Source: Serripes groenlandicus
Lineage: Eukaryota > Mollusca > Bivalvia > Cardiida > Cardiidae
Assembly: GCA_031761405.1 (NCBI GenBank)
Contig: JASEVX010000013.1
Span: 37,845,863-37,909,862 of the forward strand
Direction: 5' to 3'
Length of the DNA stretch: 64,000 nt
Shown here: positions 12,566 through 23,500 of the stretch, one piece after another
Layout of the letters: each line of letters opens with the position of its first letter
Numbering within the stretch: position 1 is the first letter of the stretch
Program-made: the position numbers and the translations under genes
Notes under the pieces: generated by a model
What the model was told of the DNA's origin: nothing
Database searches by the model: none
What the model saw: the letters and a program-made list of their open reading frames with translations, nothing else

Positions 12566-12780
12566 TATATATATATAGTTCTGATCACTGCCCAATACAC
12601 GTCGACTCAGATTGGCCTTTGCGTCAGCCAATCAAATTGTCGCTTACCCAATCTTACGGTGAAAACAGGTTAGATATAAATAAGCGGTGTAGAAAAGCGA
12701 TATTTGTCGCGTGCTCCGATTGTATAGTAGGGGGGCGTTTGTTGTATTGTGCGCGATAACATTGCGCATAAAAACACATG
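12566..12780 (+). repeat. Promoter-like dispersed repeat, copy 2
   Basis: About 90% similar by eye to 4127-4345, including the AGCCAATCAAATTGTCGC word, TATAAATAAGCGG and the GTGCGCGATAACATT end. Confidence 0.55.
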
Positions 12781-12982
12781 TTGTCTACGCCTTGTTAGCC
12801 GTTATTTATGACAAGAATGAATAAAAACCGAATGGAGAAATTATTTAATCTAATCGAACAACTATTTGATTTCGAGTATGTAAAGTGTTGTACATGTATG
12901 TTGTTATCCTATTAATGTTCACGTGTTTGCCTGGCATTAACCAGGCTTCGCGGAGACTCACCCACACTCCAGAAGAAGTAAA

Positions 12983-13050
12983 CGTGGTCTATTTGTAGTG
13001 TCATTCGTCTGCCACGCAGGAGACCAGGGTTCAAATCCCGGTGAAGGCGG
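12983..13050 (+). tRNA. tRNA-Gly(GCC)-like pseudogene or SINE head
   Basis: The anticodon-arm region TCTGCCACGCAGGA and the T-arm GGGTTCAAATCCC resemble tRNA-Gly(GCC). The 5' acceptor and D-arm do not pair properly with the 3' side, so this is not a functional tRNA. It lies just upstream of another tRNA-headed SINE. Confidence 0.35.
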
Positions 13051-13061
13051 CATTGTTTTAA

Positions 13062-13250
13062 GAATCCGCCGCGGCAGAGTGGTTATCGTTGGAACTGGGC
13101 GTCCCGGGTTCGATCCCCAGTCGCGACAAAGCAAATGTTCTAGCCTAGTACAGGTTTATTTACACAGGAATCTTGAATGAGTCAGCGGTCGCTGTGTCAA
13201 AACTGAACTAATTTTGAAAAACGGCGTAAAATCTCAAATAAAACAAACAA
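13062..13250 (+). mobile_element. SINE type III
   Basis: Head CCGCGGCAGAGTGGTTATCG with box B GGGTTCGATCCCC, the body word TCTAGCCTAGTACAGGTTT, and tail ACGGCGTAAAATCTCAAATAAA. Confidence 0.7.
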
Positions 13251-14404
13251 AAATCAAGTTGCTGGGCGGTCCGTACCACGTGACCCATATCTCAAATCAT
13301 TCAATACTCGAGACTAAAATAACGTTCTGCAGCTATCATCGGGTTTTTCCCGATACTTTATTAGATTGCCGTTGTGTGTTGTCATAAACGGAACAAAGTG
13401 GGATATATTAAATTTATTATCAATTTGATTACTTAGCGCATCTGGTGAATATTTCAACACTAAGAAACGGTGGCCAATTCATTACTTCGTTAAGGCTTGG
13501 TACATGTATACTCGTAAGTTTTATTTTCATGGATTTAATATCGCATTTTTCTATTTCTTTCAAATGACACTTCGTTGTGTGAATTCATTAATAGTAGGGT
13601 GAACTATTTTTATTATCAATTTGATAACTTTATTTATCTTGCTGGATTCTTCAACACTAGAAAACTGTGGCCAATTCATTACTTGGTACGTTTTCAATTC
13701 TTGTATTATTAGATTCTTAAATGTTTTATGTAAATTGTGCATAATTGGCATGTAGTCTAGATATAAAAAACTAATTAGTTTACTATTCGGTTAATATTAA
13801 CATGTGTGTAACATATTTGATGTATTAAACCTTTCCTCTGTGCAATACAATTGCAACAAACAATGTTGAAAACATATGCACCTAACTATAGAAATATTAA
13901 ATTGATGAAGGTATAACTATGGAAAAGAAATGAAAACCCTTTTACAAAAGGAGAGACGAACGTAAAAAACGCTTCCCTTTCTAGTCAATATGTTTTATGA
14001 TATATGTACTGTTTATAATCGCATGCAGGACATTCAATATCTTTAATGTGATGTCACTCATGTGGACTTATTATGTAAATTTGAATAATGGGATAGAGGC
14101 CTAAATTACTGAAAAAACATATTGTATTGTATTATATTGGTACATGTATACAAGTATGTTTTATTTTGTCGGATTTTAAATCGAATTCTTTCATTTCTTT
14201 TAACTGACACTTCGTTGCATATATTCAATAACGGAACGAATATCAACACTATATAGGAAACTGTGGCCAATTCATTACTTTATTAAAGGTACATACATTA
14301 ATAGGTTTTATTTTGTGGGTTTTAATATCTAATTCTTTTGCCATTAATTTCAAATGACACAACTCTGTCTGCAGTCATAAACGTAACTATACAATTATAT
14401 AATC

Positions 14405-14650
14405 CGTTCCGTGAGAAAACCAACATTATGGACTCTGCGTAAAGTATCGACCCGGATCAGCATAAGCACTCCGCGAAGGCTAATCCGGGCCGACACATTC
14501 CGTCTCAGGGGGATTGAGGTATAGAGTAATGATTCCTTAAAATCCACAGTAGGCGAAAAATGTCTGTCCGGTTAGCCTGCGCGGCATGCTTAGGCTGATC
14601 CGGGTCGATACTTTACGCAGAGTTCACACTGTTGGTTTTCTCGTGAGGCT
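14405..14650. mobile_element. Fold-back element (GATCC family), copy 1
   Basis: Long inverted repeats: CCGTGAGAAAACCAACATTA..CTGCGTAAAGTATCGACC at the left and the inverse GGTCGATACTTTACGCAGAG..TTGGTTTTCTCGTGAGG at the right. The interior holds CGACACATTCCGTCTCAGGG. Non-coding. Confidence 0.75.
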
Positions 14651-14885
14651 GCGGCGATAGACATCTGCGTAATGTATCGACCAGATCAGCCTGCGCTGTC
14701 CGCGCAGACTGATCCGGCCGACACATTCCGTCTTAGTGGGATATATGTATAGAGTAGTTATTCCTGAAACAGAACATCCACAGGAGGCGAAAAGTGTATG
14801 TTCGGGTTAGCCTGCGCGGCATGCTTAGGCTGATCCGGGTCGATACTTTACGCAGAGTTCACAAGGTTGGTTTTCCCCTGGGACG
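14643..14885. mobile_element. Fold-back element (GATCC family), copy 2
   Basis: Immediately follows copy 1 with the same internal order (CTGCGTAATGTATCGACCAG ... GGTCGATACTTTACGCAGAG ... TTGGTTTTC). The two form a tandem pair. Confidence 0.7.
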
Positions 14886-14902
14886 GCTCTTATTATCAAT
14901 AT

Positions 14903-15127
14903 GAGGAATCCGCTGTGGTCGTGTGGTTAGCGTCGGGGATTTCGAAACCGGGTGTCCCGGGTTCGATCCCCAGTCCACTACGGTCATGGTGGAGTGCCCT
15001 TGGGCAAGGCACATTTTCTAGCCTAGTACTGGTTTGTTTACCCAGGGATCATGAATAATTAAATTTAATTGCGCGCTAAATGACCTTAGCTGTCGATGCG
15101 CCATAAAACAATCTACATTCATTCATT
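14903..15127 (+). mobile_element. SINE type III with a divergent tail
   Basis: The head AATCCGCTGTGGTCGTGTGG, box B GGGTTCGATCCCC and body ACATTTTCTAGCCTAGTACT match the other type III copies. The 3' end instead reads GCTAAATGACCTTAGCTGTC...CATAAAACA, unlike the shared GGCGTAAAACCCC tail. Confidence 0.7.
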
Positions 15128-15689
15128 ATTATCAATTTGATTAATTTGCGTATCTGCGGCATATTTCAAAGACTGAAATTGTGACCAATTTATTAGCATT
15201 CATTCTGTATCAATTCTTCATGTGCATCAAACTATTAGTTTGACAGTTACACACTTGTGTCTACTTAATAAAATATAACATAGTATAGTATTAAATCTTG
15301 TTTTATGAAAAAATATCTAAATAACCCATGTTAAAAGTCTTTCAATTCTACAATGTAGAATGTGGAGAAACTTCTTCAATTATAATCTTATAAAATGAGT
15401 ACTGTCAGAAATAAAGACGACTTCTGACAACATTACCAAATTTATGATGCAGTTTTCTAGATATCTCATATTTCCCCCAGAATATTTTAAAGCAGGCATC
15501 TTTAAAATATGCTTTCAGACAAATTATTATGAAAAGTCAGTAACTCCTCATTATACAAAAGGTTACAAAATAACTCTTTCCAAAATACAACAATTCTGCT
15601 ACAGACAACTTTGAAATTGTCTAGGCAAAAACATGGAAAAGCTCTTTAAATGATAGCATTATAATTGAATAGTGTTCAAAATAATAAAT

Positions 15690-16815
15690 TGCTTATGTTG
15701 AGCAATTGCTACCTTTGTCACAATGTTTTCAATAGTCATCTGTTGTCGATGTATCTGAAGGCCAGGCACCTCTGCAACAGATATGTTTTGAAAACATTGT
15801 GGCAAAAGTAGAATTGTTTTCAATTTAATTTATCATAATTATGATTGTTCTTTCAATTATAGTGAGTGTCCTTATTTTTTGAATACCGGCAAATGCTTTG
15901 AAAGACATTTGTTACAGAATAATGTCTTAAAATGTACTATACATGTTCTTTTACATATTAAAAAGATGTGAGGTAATTAGTTTGCAGTGAGGAAAACAAA
16001 TATCAACAGATTGTTCAAAACCGACTATATAAATATGTTTCGTTGTTATTGTTTCTGTTAGCATTGTGGCGATTGTCAAACCAACCGCCACAAAAATTGG
16101 AACAACTTGCCAAATGAAGGTGTAATTTATGGACATAAAGTAAATAACATTATAGCAAAAGGATACAATTCTCGTGAGCAATTTCTCCTTTTGACACAAT
16201 GTTTTCAAAAGTCGTCTGTTACAGCAGCTTTAAAATGCATATGTTTTAAGGAAATGGTTAACAATATATTGACTTTACCCACCCATTGAATTGTACATTG
16301 ATTGTTTCATTGAAAAACTTACCAGTATAAAATTGTTCGCTTTAAGATTAATGTTGACTGTACGAACATTGTAGATGTGGCCACATTTTCTCTCTTGTCA
16401 GTCTTTAGGATTACGTGAAAATTGAAATACATTTCCTTGTATTCCTGGATGCTAATCACGACACGAGTTCACATCATTTTCGTCCACTCGAGATTGTTCG
16501 TTTGTAATCCGAAAGCTTTGATTTTCAAATGCTCCATTTGCCACAGTAATTTCAACCCTTTTCAATTATCTTACTATCATTTATATGTTTTGTACTTGAT
16601 GATTTCAAAGTCTGTCAGGTTAAACGTCATTAAAATTATTGTGGCAAAAGGTAATATTGAACATTATGAGTAATATCTGAATTTTGCCACAATAATTTCA
16701 ACATTTTTTAATTATCATACGATCATTTATAGACATTTTTTTATATTTTGTACTTGACAGTTTCAAAGTCGTCTGCTACAGATTTGTTTTTATGTGGGAA
16801 ATGGTTAAACCCTTA
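15690..16815. repeat. Fragments of CCCTTTCCC-type MITEs
   Basis: Pieces recur at about 15700-15800, 16130-16262 (GAGCAATTTCTCCTTTTG, TTTTCAAAAGTCGTCTG, then GGAAATGGTTAA) and 16745-16815 (TTTCAAAGTCGTCTGCTACA). Intervening sequence shows no gene. Confidence 0.5.
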
Positions 16816-17089
16816 TCCACTATCATGACCGATTCAAGCCAAAAACAGACTTTCTGTGTGACAGTATTACTTGACAAAACATTATCATAACAGGGCATGT
16901 GTTCAATACAAAGAGTTGTGTTTTGGTACAAATTGAAATTTATCATAACCTCTTGTCCATTTATCTTTAGTATTAGATGTCACTTTTCATGATCTGTTTA
17001 ACTCTAAATCATCTCATTCACTTAAAACACAGACTCTGCCAGGTTAAATTTCCGAAAAAAACCTTATATCTTCAAATAACGATATAATC

Positions 17090-17220
17090 ATTACTGACTA
17101 CAGTTTAAATTGTTCTAATGTTTATGGATTTAAATGTTCTTTTTTCTTATTTCTTCATGTGCAACGAAATATTGTGGCTTCTCTTTGATGCTTTGCATCA
17201 AACATTCGTCTTGTTGTTAT
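17090..17220 (+). repeat. Dispersed repeat, copy 1 (pair with 39372-39510)
   Basis: Shares CTACAGTTTAAATTGTTCTA, TGCAACGAAATATTGTGGCT and TTGCATCAAACATTCGTCTTG (in part) with 39372-39510. It ends at a similar point in both copies. Family unknown. Confidence 0.6.
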
Positions 17221-17349
17221 AAGTTTGTATACTTTGAGTATCTATGGGATATTTCATCACAAGGAAATTACAGTTGATTAATTAATAAAGGAAGGTATAT
17301 GTTTTGGAATGTCGATTTAAGAAGCTTTCATTTAATTCACCGTGTACAC

Positions 17350-17606
17350 CGCCTCGGTGGTGTAGTGGTAGAGCGTTTGCATCGGCGCGGGTTCGATCTG
17401 TAGCCGTGGCATACCAAAGACTTAAATAGAAGTTGTAGGAATGGCCTTTTCGCCTTGGTGCTCAGGGTTGTGAGGTTAGCGAATTACAACTAGCTGGCTG
17501 TAGTGAGGGTAAATGGCCCAGTCGTACTTGTAACTTTCCTAAGAAACGTCGTGATATAACTGGACTATTGTTGAAAGCGGTGTATACACACAAACACACA
17601 AACAAA
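17350..17606 (+). mobile_element. SINE type II
   Basis: Head CCTCGGTGGTGTAGTGGTAG (box A like tRNA-Gly/Glu), box B GGGTTCGATC, body CTTGGTGCTCAGGGTTGTGA, tail GTGATATAACTGG..GTTGAAAGCGGTG ending in an A/C-rich run. Confidence 0.7.
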
Positions 17607-17659
17607 TTATGTATTTTAAAATATATAACCTTGTGTATAGTTATATACAGACACGTAGG

Positions 17660-17735
17660 GTTTGGTTGATGTATTGGAGTTTAACGCCGTTTTCAACATT
17701 TGTTAAGTCATATCACGGCGGCCAGTTCACCTACT
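17660..17735 (-). mobile_element. SINE type I 3' tail fragment
   Basis: The minus strand carries the tail ending (GTGATATGAC.. to GGCGTTAAAC). The fragment ends where the coding frame of the CXC gene remnant begins. Confidence 0.65.
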
Positions 17736-17736
17736 T

Positions 17737-18635
17737 CGTGTGCTTAGCGATGACACAGACGTATTTGTTCTTTTGGTTTACTGGGGTTTTCAGGCAAAAT
17801 TACAATGCAAGGTACAGATAGAACGCTGGGATGGCACAGTTTTGGACGTCAACGCCACTTGCGCTGACCTGGGGCCAAAATGTTTGCAGTTGCTTGGCAT
17901 GCATGCTCTCAGTGGGTGTGATACGACATCATATCCTTTTCGTAAAGGAAAGATAAGCGCACTAAAGACTTTGCTTGCTGGTGATTATCCAGGTTTGGCT
18001 GATGTCCTAGGTAAAGTGGGTACCACACATGCAGAGATCGTGGAGGCAGCTAAACCATTCTTTCTTGCTCTGTATTATCAGCCAGCGTGGACATCCATGC
18101 AGTCTGCTCGCTTTACACTTTTCACTAAGAAGAAGAAAAATCCTAAAGTCATGGCCCTGCCTCCAACATCTGCCAATTTGTTACAGCACGTCCTTCGGGC
18201 TCATTTACAGGTCATGTTGTGGAAAGCAGCAAATTGCGAAGCTCCTCCTGATGAGTCAAAAAACATTACTCATTTTGGGTGGGAGTTTCGAGATGGCATC
18301 CCGATTCCTGTCATTGCGGTGAAGGTGACCCTGCTCCACCTGAGCTGATTGACGTGATACGTTGCCAATGTAGGGTACAGGGAAAGAAATGCAGCAATGA
18401 GGCATGTGGTTGTCACAAACAGCATCTTTCATGTACGTCATACTGTAACTGCTCAGGCGGAGAGGACTGCTGCAGTCCGTACACTAATCGACAAGTTGCT
18501 CAGACTGGAGAGGAGGAAGGCACTGAGATGGAGGATATACAGACAGAGGATTTGGAGGATGTTTTGCAGCAAGACATAGAAGATGTTGTTGTCGATATTT
18601 TTGATTTTAATGATTCAGATGATGAGTGGGAGTGA
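17737..18635 (+). pseudogene. 5'-truncated, frameshifted CXC-domain gene of a repetitive family
   Basis: The first frame (to about 18310) has LSDDTDVFVLL near its start and MHALSGCDTTSYPFRKGK. This motif pair is typical of a multi-copy family in cnidarians, molluscs and fish that ends in a tesmin/TSO1-like CXC domain. After a one-base frameshift near 18300-18320 the second frame reads GEGDPAPPELIDVIRCQC and then a Cys-rich block (CSNEACGCHKQHLSCTSYCN), which is the expected CXC domain. An acidic tail (FDFNDSDDEWE) follows, then the TGA at 18633-18635 and AATAAA at 18645. The 5' part is replaced by a SINE tail. Upstream exons could exist but none were found, so a broken copy is most likely. 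Function is unknown. Confidence 0.65.
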
Positions 18636-18659
18636 AATTAAATTAATAAAACTTAAAAA

Positions 18660-19140
18660 ACTTCAGAGCAAGATACATATTGTTTTTCTTTCTTAACATA
18701 ACTGACGTACTTATGCCTATGAAAGAATGTGATGTCAGTTTTTATCTTTGAAAGAATTCTAAAGCACAGTATGTTTTTTCTAAGTACATATGTGTGAAAT
18801 GCTTAGATACGCAGCTGAAACCGTGAAAAAAACGCTGCTGAAAACGACCCTAAACTTTGATCAAACAAATACTTGTTGTAAATAATGCATGAAAGAATAC
18901 GCAGTAAGAACAATATCAATCAGATAATATTTACTCCATTTAAGGTTTCATCAGCAGTTATTTTATTAAGGTGCAATGTAAGCCCAATAAAGTAATTTAT
19001 TATATTTGTTTATCGTATTAAGACTTATGGACAGAAATCAATGTCCCTTTTCTGTAAAATCACGTACTACAAATAACATGACACTGAGTTTTTAATTCCG
19101 AAGGAAACGTTACTTTAAATCAAATGTGCTTGTTTATGAT
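18660..19140. other. No gene recognised
   Basis: AT-rich sequence after the CXC gene remnant; no repeat family recognised. Confidence 0.5.
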
Positions 19141-19397
19141 CACTGATTGATTGATTGATTGTTGATTTGATTGGTGTTTTACGTCGCATTCAACAATTGT
19201 TCAGACATATTACGACGTTTCCAGGGTAAGTTACCAGTATTACTTGTCCATTTATCCTGACACCAACCAGTCAGTCGTAATGCTAACTCCGTAACCCTGA
19301 GCGCCTTTGAGGGCAGCCACTACTACCATTGTTTACGTCTTTGATATGACCCGGCCAGGGATCGAACTCGCCACCTCCCGTTGCCGAGGCGGTTATG
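19141..19397 (-). mobile_element. SINE type II
   Basis: Read on the minus strand: head CCGCCTCGGCAACGGGAGG, a GTTCGATCCCTGGCC box B, GGCGCTCAGGGTTACGG in the body, then ACGTAAAACACCAATCAAAT and a CAAT-rich tail. Confidence 0.75.
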
Positions 19398-19805
19398 ATA
19401 ACAGATCTGTGCTACTAGTATATTTATAAAGGCATTATAGCATGACAATTTTCATACTCAATTTGTAGTTGGTTTTGGTATCCATGACCATGACCACCTC
19501 ACCCTTTTTATAACCAGGCTCGGCCATGATTTTTTCTGGTGAATTTAGAATATAATTTTTTAAAAAGCTTCATTTGCCGTCCACCATTTAGCAAACCATT
19601 TTATGTGGGAAGGTATTCGGTTACAAGAACTTAGAAAAATATGGGAATGTGATGTGGCCGCCATGCTTAAACTAAAATATTGAATATTTTCAAGTCCAAT
19701 TGATCCAACACTGTTTTTGTACACATATCATTGAAGGGACAACAAGTTCATTGACAATATCATTGAAGGGACGAAGAATTCATTGGCAATATCACATAAA
19801 GCATA

Positions 19806-19998
19806 AGGAATCCGCTGTGGTCGAGTGGTCGAGTGGTTAGCGTCGGGGATTACGAAACTCATGGTGGAGTGGTCTTGGGCAAGGCACATTTTCTAGCCTA
19901 GTACTGGTTTGTTTACCCAAGGATCATCATAAGTGAACTGTCGCCGTGATATAACTAAAATAATGTTGAAAGCGGCGTAAAACCCCAATAAATAAATA
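19806..19998 (+). mobile_element. SINE type III with 12-bp target duplication
   Basis: Head AATCCGCTGTGGTCGAGTGG with an extra internal GTCGAGTG duplication, body TCTAGCCTAGTACTGG, tail GGCGTAAAACCCCAATAAAT. Flanked by ACATAAAGCATA at 19794-19805 and 19999-20010. Box B is deleted. Confidence 0.85.
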
Positions 19999-20277
19999 AA
20001 CATAAAGCATACGTACATAAATATTGGTCACGATATTTACTGTACAGTGTAGTTTATATCTTATCAGCTTGGATTGTATTAACCCTTATTCCTTTGAACT
20101 CAACTTGTATCACCTTTATTTATATTTTATGATTAATTTATTGTTAATTGCTAACTTGTCGTACACGTATCATTGAAGACTCTGGAGACTTGTCACGTGA
20201 CAACTTGATTATGCAGATTTGCAATCTGAGCGATATTGCCATAAACGTAGACAATCCAATCCGTAAAAGGTTCTGTG

Positions 20278-20372
20278 AATTCCGTATGAAGTCGTTAGAG
20301 ATCGGTATTGCTCGTGGAGTTGCCGAACATTGTCGATCTCTCATGCCTTCGGACGGAATTCGCCGAATACAT
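20278..20372 (+). repeat. Direct repeat around sulfotransferase exon 1, copy 1
   Basis: About 95 bp (GAAGTCGTTAGAGATCGGTA ... CCTTCGGACGGAATTCGCCG) repeated almost exactly at 21109-21203. One copy lies upstream of the first coding exon and the other in intron 1. Origin unknown. Confidence 0.8.
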
Positions 20373-20528
20373 GAAAGTACTTTTCAAGCGAGGGTAGGGT
20401 TTCGTTTGACGTGGCTTAAATTACATTGATTCAAAAAGATTGGCATTCAAAGTTTCAAACTACACTTTATCTTATGTATTGCATTATATAATTAGAATTG
20501 ATGACATTTGATTAATTTTTGATTTCAG

Positions 20529-23500
20529 GGTTTAGTTCAAAATGCGGAAAAACCAACGTTTGCGATGTTTTTCACTTCTGTTCATCTGTTCGTTCTTGAT
20601 TTTGCTCATTGCAGCTAAGTTTCTGACAGGTGAGTTTGTTTAAAAATGAGGTTTGTTTCTTAATTATCATTATTGATATAATTATTTGTATTATTATTTT
20701 TCTTCGTCTTCTTCCTTTTCTTCTTCTTCTTTTGAGTATTATTAGTGTTATTATTTTTTTAAATATGTTATTATTTTTACATATATTATTATATTTTATC
20801 AAAATTTTAATTGGTAATGTCCTCTGCAAGAGTCTTCTACAAAGTAACAGAATGTTATTTCAATTATATCCATTGTAAAAGGAAACACTGACATACAATT
20901 TCGGGTTTGACATTTTAAATTTGATGTGAACGATCCGTGCTCTAAAAGATGAACCATGGGGTGCATGCAAGCAATGTAGACCAGATCAAGCTGTGCAGCT
21001 GTGCAGATTGAACTGAATTTTGCATCGTTAGCCAATTAATCATAGATGTCTAACAAATATTGGCAGTCTCAATCAGTTTGCGCTGTTGCTAAATTGGGGT
21101 TCGGTGCATTCCGTACGAAGTCGTTAGAGATCGGTACTGCTCGTCGAGTTGCCGAACATTATCGATCTCTCACGCCTTCGGACGGAAATCGCCGAATCCA
21201 TGATATATAAATATATGCTTGGACATTTATAGATCTCGATTTTTTTGGCTTTAATTATGAAATTCAAAAATTAATAAAGCAATCAGATTAATGTTAATAC
21301 TTAACAAAATAATTTGTTTGTTTTATTGTTGTTTCGCGCCGTTTTCAACTTTGTTCAAGTTATATCAACGGCGATCGAACATTTATTCATGATCCAGGTG
21401 TAAACAAACCTGAAATAGGCTAGGAAATGTGCCTAATCCATTTTCATTCCACCATAACCCTCACGTATCAACCTTGGTCGCCTCCACGCGAAACATTCGG
21501 CAAATGTGAAATACAAACATACATGGATTACACGAATCAAACATGCGCTATAAGATTGCAATAGTTAGGCGTATTTGTTTTTACAAAGGTTTAATTGGAA
21601 TTTTCCGATTTTCCTAGACGATCCGTCTTTAACCTTTCAAAATCAGCTTTAGAATTCGTGAACAACAAGTCAGCCCCTTCAGTCCAACACCTGGATGAAG
21701 AAAAGGTGAGTTTCAATTAACGAACATCCCTGTTGCAATTACTCGAAAGAGATCCATCAATAACTCCATTTCTGTATATCCAACCGGATTTATCTCTCAA
21801 CTTTCGTATTTCATTCTGCGCAACGAGTCTGATCTGGACTGCCCCTCACCATTAGATATTGTTTCTCAAGAAGTCATCCTCAGTTTCATATTTCTTTCGG
21901 ACCGAAAGTATACTTCATATTTGCGCATCTGTTATGCATATTGGAAAATATAATTTCAAGAAGCAATGGTCAACTCCTGGTGAAGAGACATCCGAAAGTG
22001 CAGTCACATAAAATGCAATGCTATTCCGACAAATTAGGTTTGTTCTATGCTGTTATATATTACACTAACACACAAAAGAAACATTCATGTACCAATTGAT
22101 TTTATTAAAACAAGACATAAACTTCGCTACAGGGGCAAACGTTAGTATCTATATATATCTTACTGCCTGTTACAGGTCGTCTCAGATTAAACTTTACATC
22201 AGCCAATCAAATTGTCACCTACAAAATCGTTAGATATTAACAGAGGAGATAAATTATACAAATAATGAATGATTGTATGATGTTGTATAGAAGAGACAAG
22301 CCGGTAGGCGACGTGGGATTCGCCTTTGCATATATATATATACATATGAAGAACAAGTCTGATAGGGTCACTATTGTGGTGACTTGGTGAACATTGGTGA
22401 AAAGTGTGCAGCTTGTAAAAACAATCTCTGGTCAACCAACTATATTTTATTACCATGCAAAGACGCACCCGTATACAACGAACCGTTTCGCCTTGGTATA
22501 TTTTGCAAACTTCCGGCTGTAGCTCGGAAACCCGAGGTCGGAGGTGAATGACGTAAACCAACTTTTTGTAGCTCTTGAATAGCTCTATGATATAGTGTAA
22601 TAAAATCGCTATCGAATACTACCACTGCAGCGGTAGGGGCGATTGAAGTAAAAAATGACTGTAAAAATACCATATCTTTGAAAGGCTACCATCTGGAAAC
22701 AAAGCCCTAAATCAAAAATCGTAACGGATAGATTTTTTCTAAATATCTCGAAGTGTCTATGACTGAAGTTTCAGCTCTCTTCAATTAAAACTGTAGGAGA
22801 AGATAGAAAAATGATTAGGGTCCTTAAAACGCGTTTATTTGCTAGCTGCATAGCAACGGCTATGTTTGAAAGGCTACCATTTGAAAACTAAGGCGTAAAT
22901 CAAAAATCGTAACTGATACGTTTTTTCTAAATATCTTAAAGTATCTATAACCGAAGTTTCAGCTCTCCACATTCAACACTGTAGAGAGAACATAGAAAAA
23001 TGGTTTTTGTTCTTAAAACGCGCTTTTTTGCTAGCGGCATAGCAACGGATTGGTCCTTAGCAACGAAACTCTAACGCGCGCACCCTGAAACCCTTTGGCA
23101 CCTGTTCAGGAAGTTTCATCGGAATCGATCCGTCATTTTTGGCTGTGGAGCGTCGCTTTACAAACAGTTGGACAGAAAACACGGTTTTTTGCTAGCTGCA
23201 TAGCAACGGTCGGGTCCTTAGCAACGAAACTGAAATGCGCACACCCTGAACTCATTTGGCCCCGGTTCACCAAGTTTCATCGGAATCTGGCGTTCGGTTT
23301 GGAAAATAAATGTTGCACCTAGCGAATCCCAATAGAGAAGCGGCGATGACCGAAGGCTCCGATCGTATAGTAACACTTTTAATAGTAAATCCGAGCATGG
23401 TTGTATCGTGCGATTTCACTGGACAGCTTAATAGAGCACCTGTCAAAGAATATGCAAATGTATAGGTCATTTCAAGACGACCTTGTATGCATTGTCGTTA

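Larger units (their letters stand above)
13400..15205 (+). repeat. Diffuse repeat units around GTGGCCAATTCATTAC
   Basis: The word GTGGCCAATTCATTAC occurs at 13469, 13667 and 14264, with a degenerate form near 15183. The upstream words TTATCAATTTGAT and TTTCAAATGACACTTCGTTG recur in the same order. Units are about 200 bp where adjacent and are separated by other elements. No genes seen. Confidence 0.5.

Noticed and set aside
20148..20429. 93-codon frame upstream of the sulfotransferase
   Set aside because: Part of it is the repeated 95-bp segment, and no known protein features are visible.
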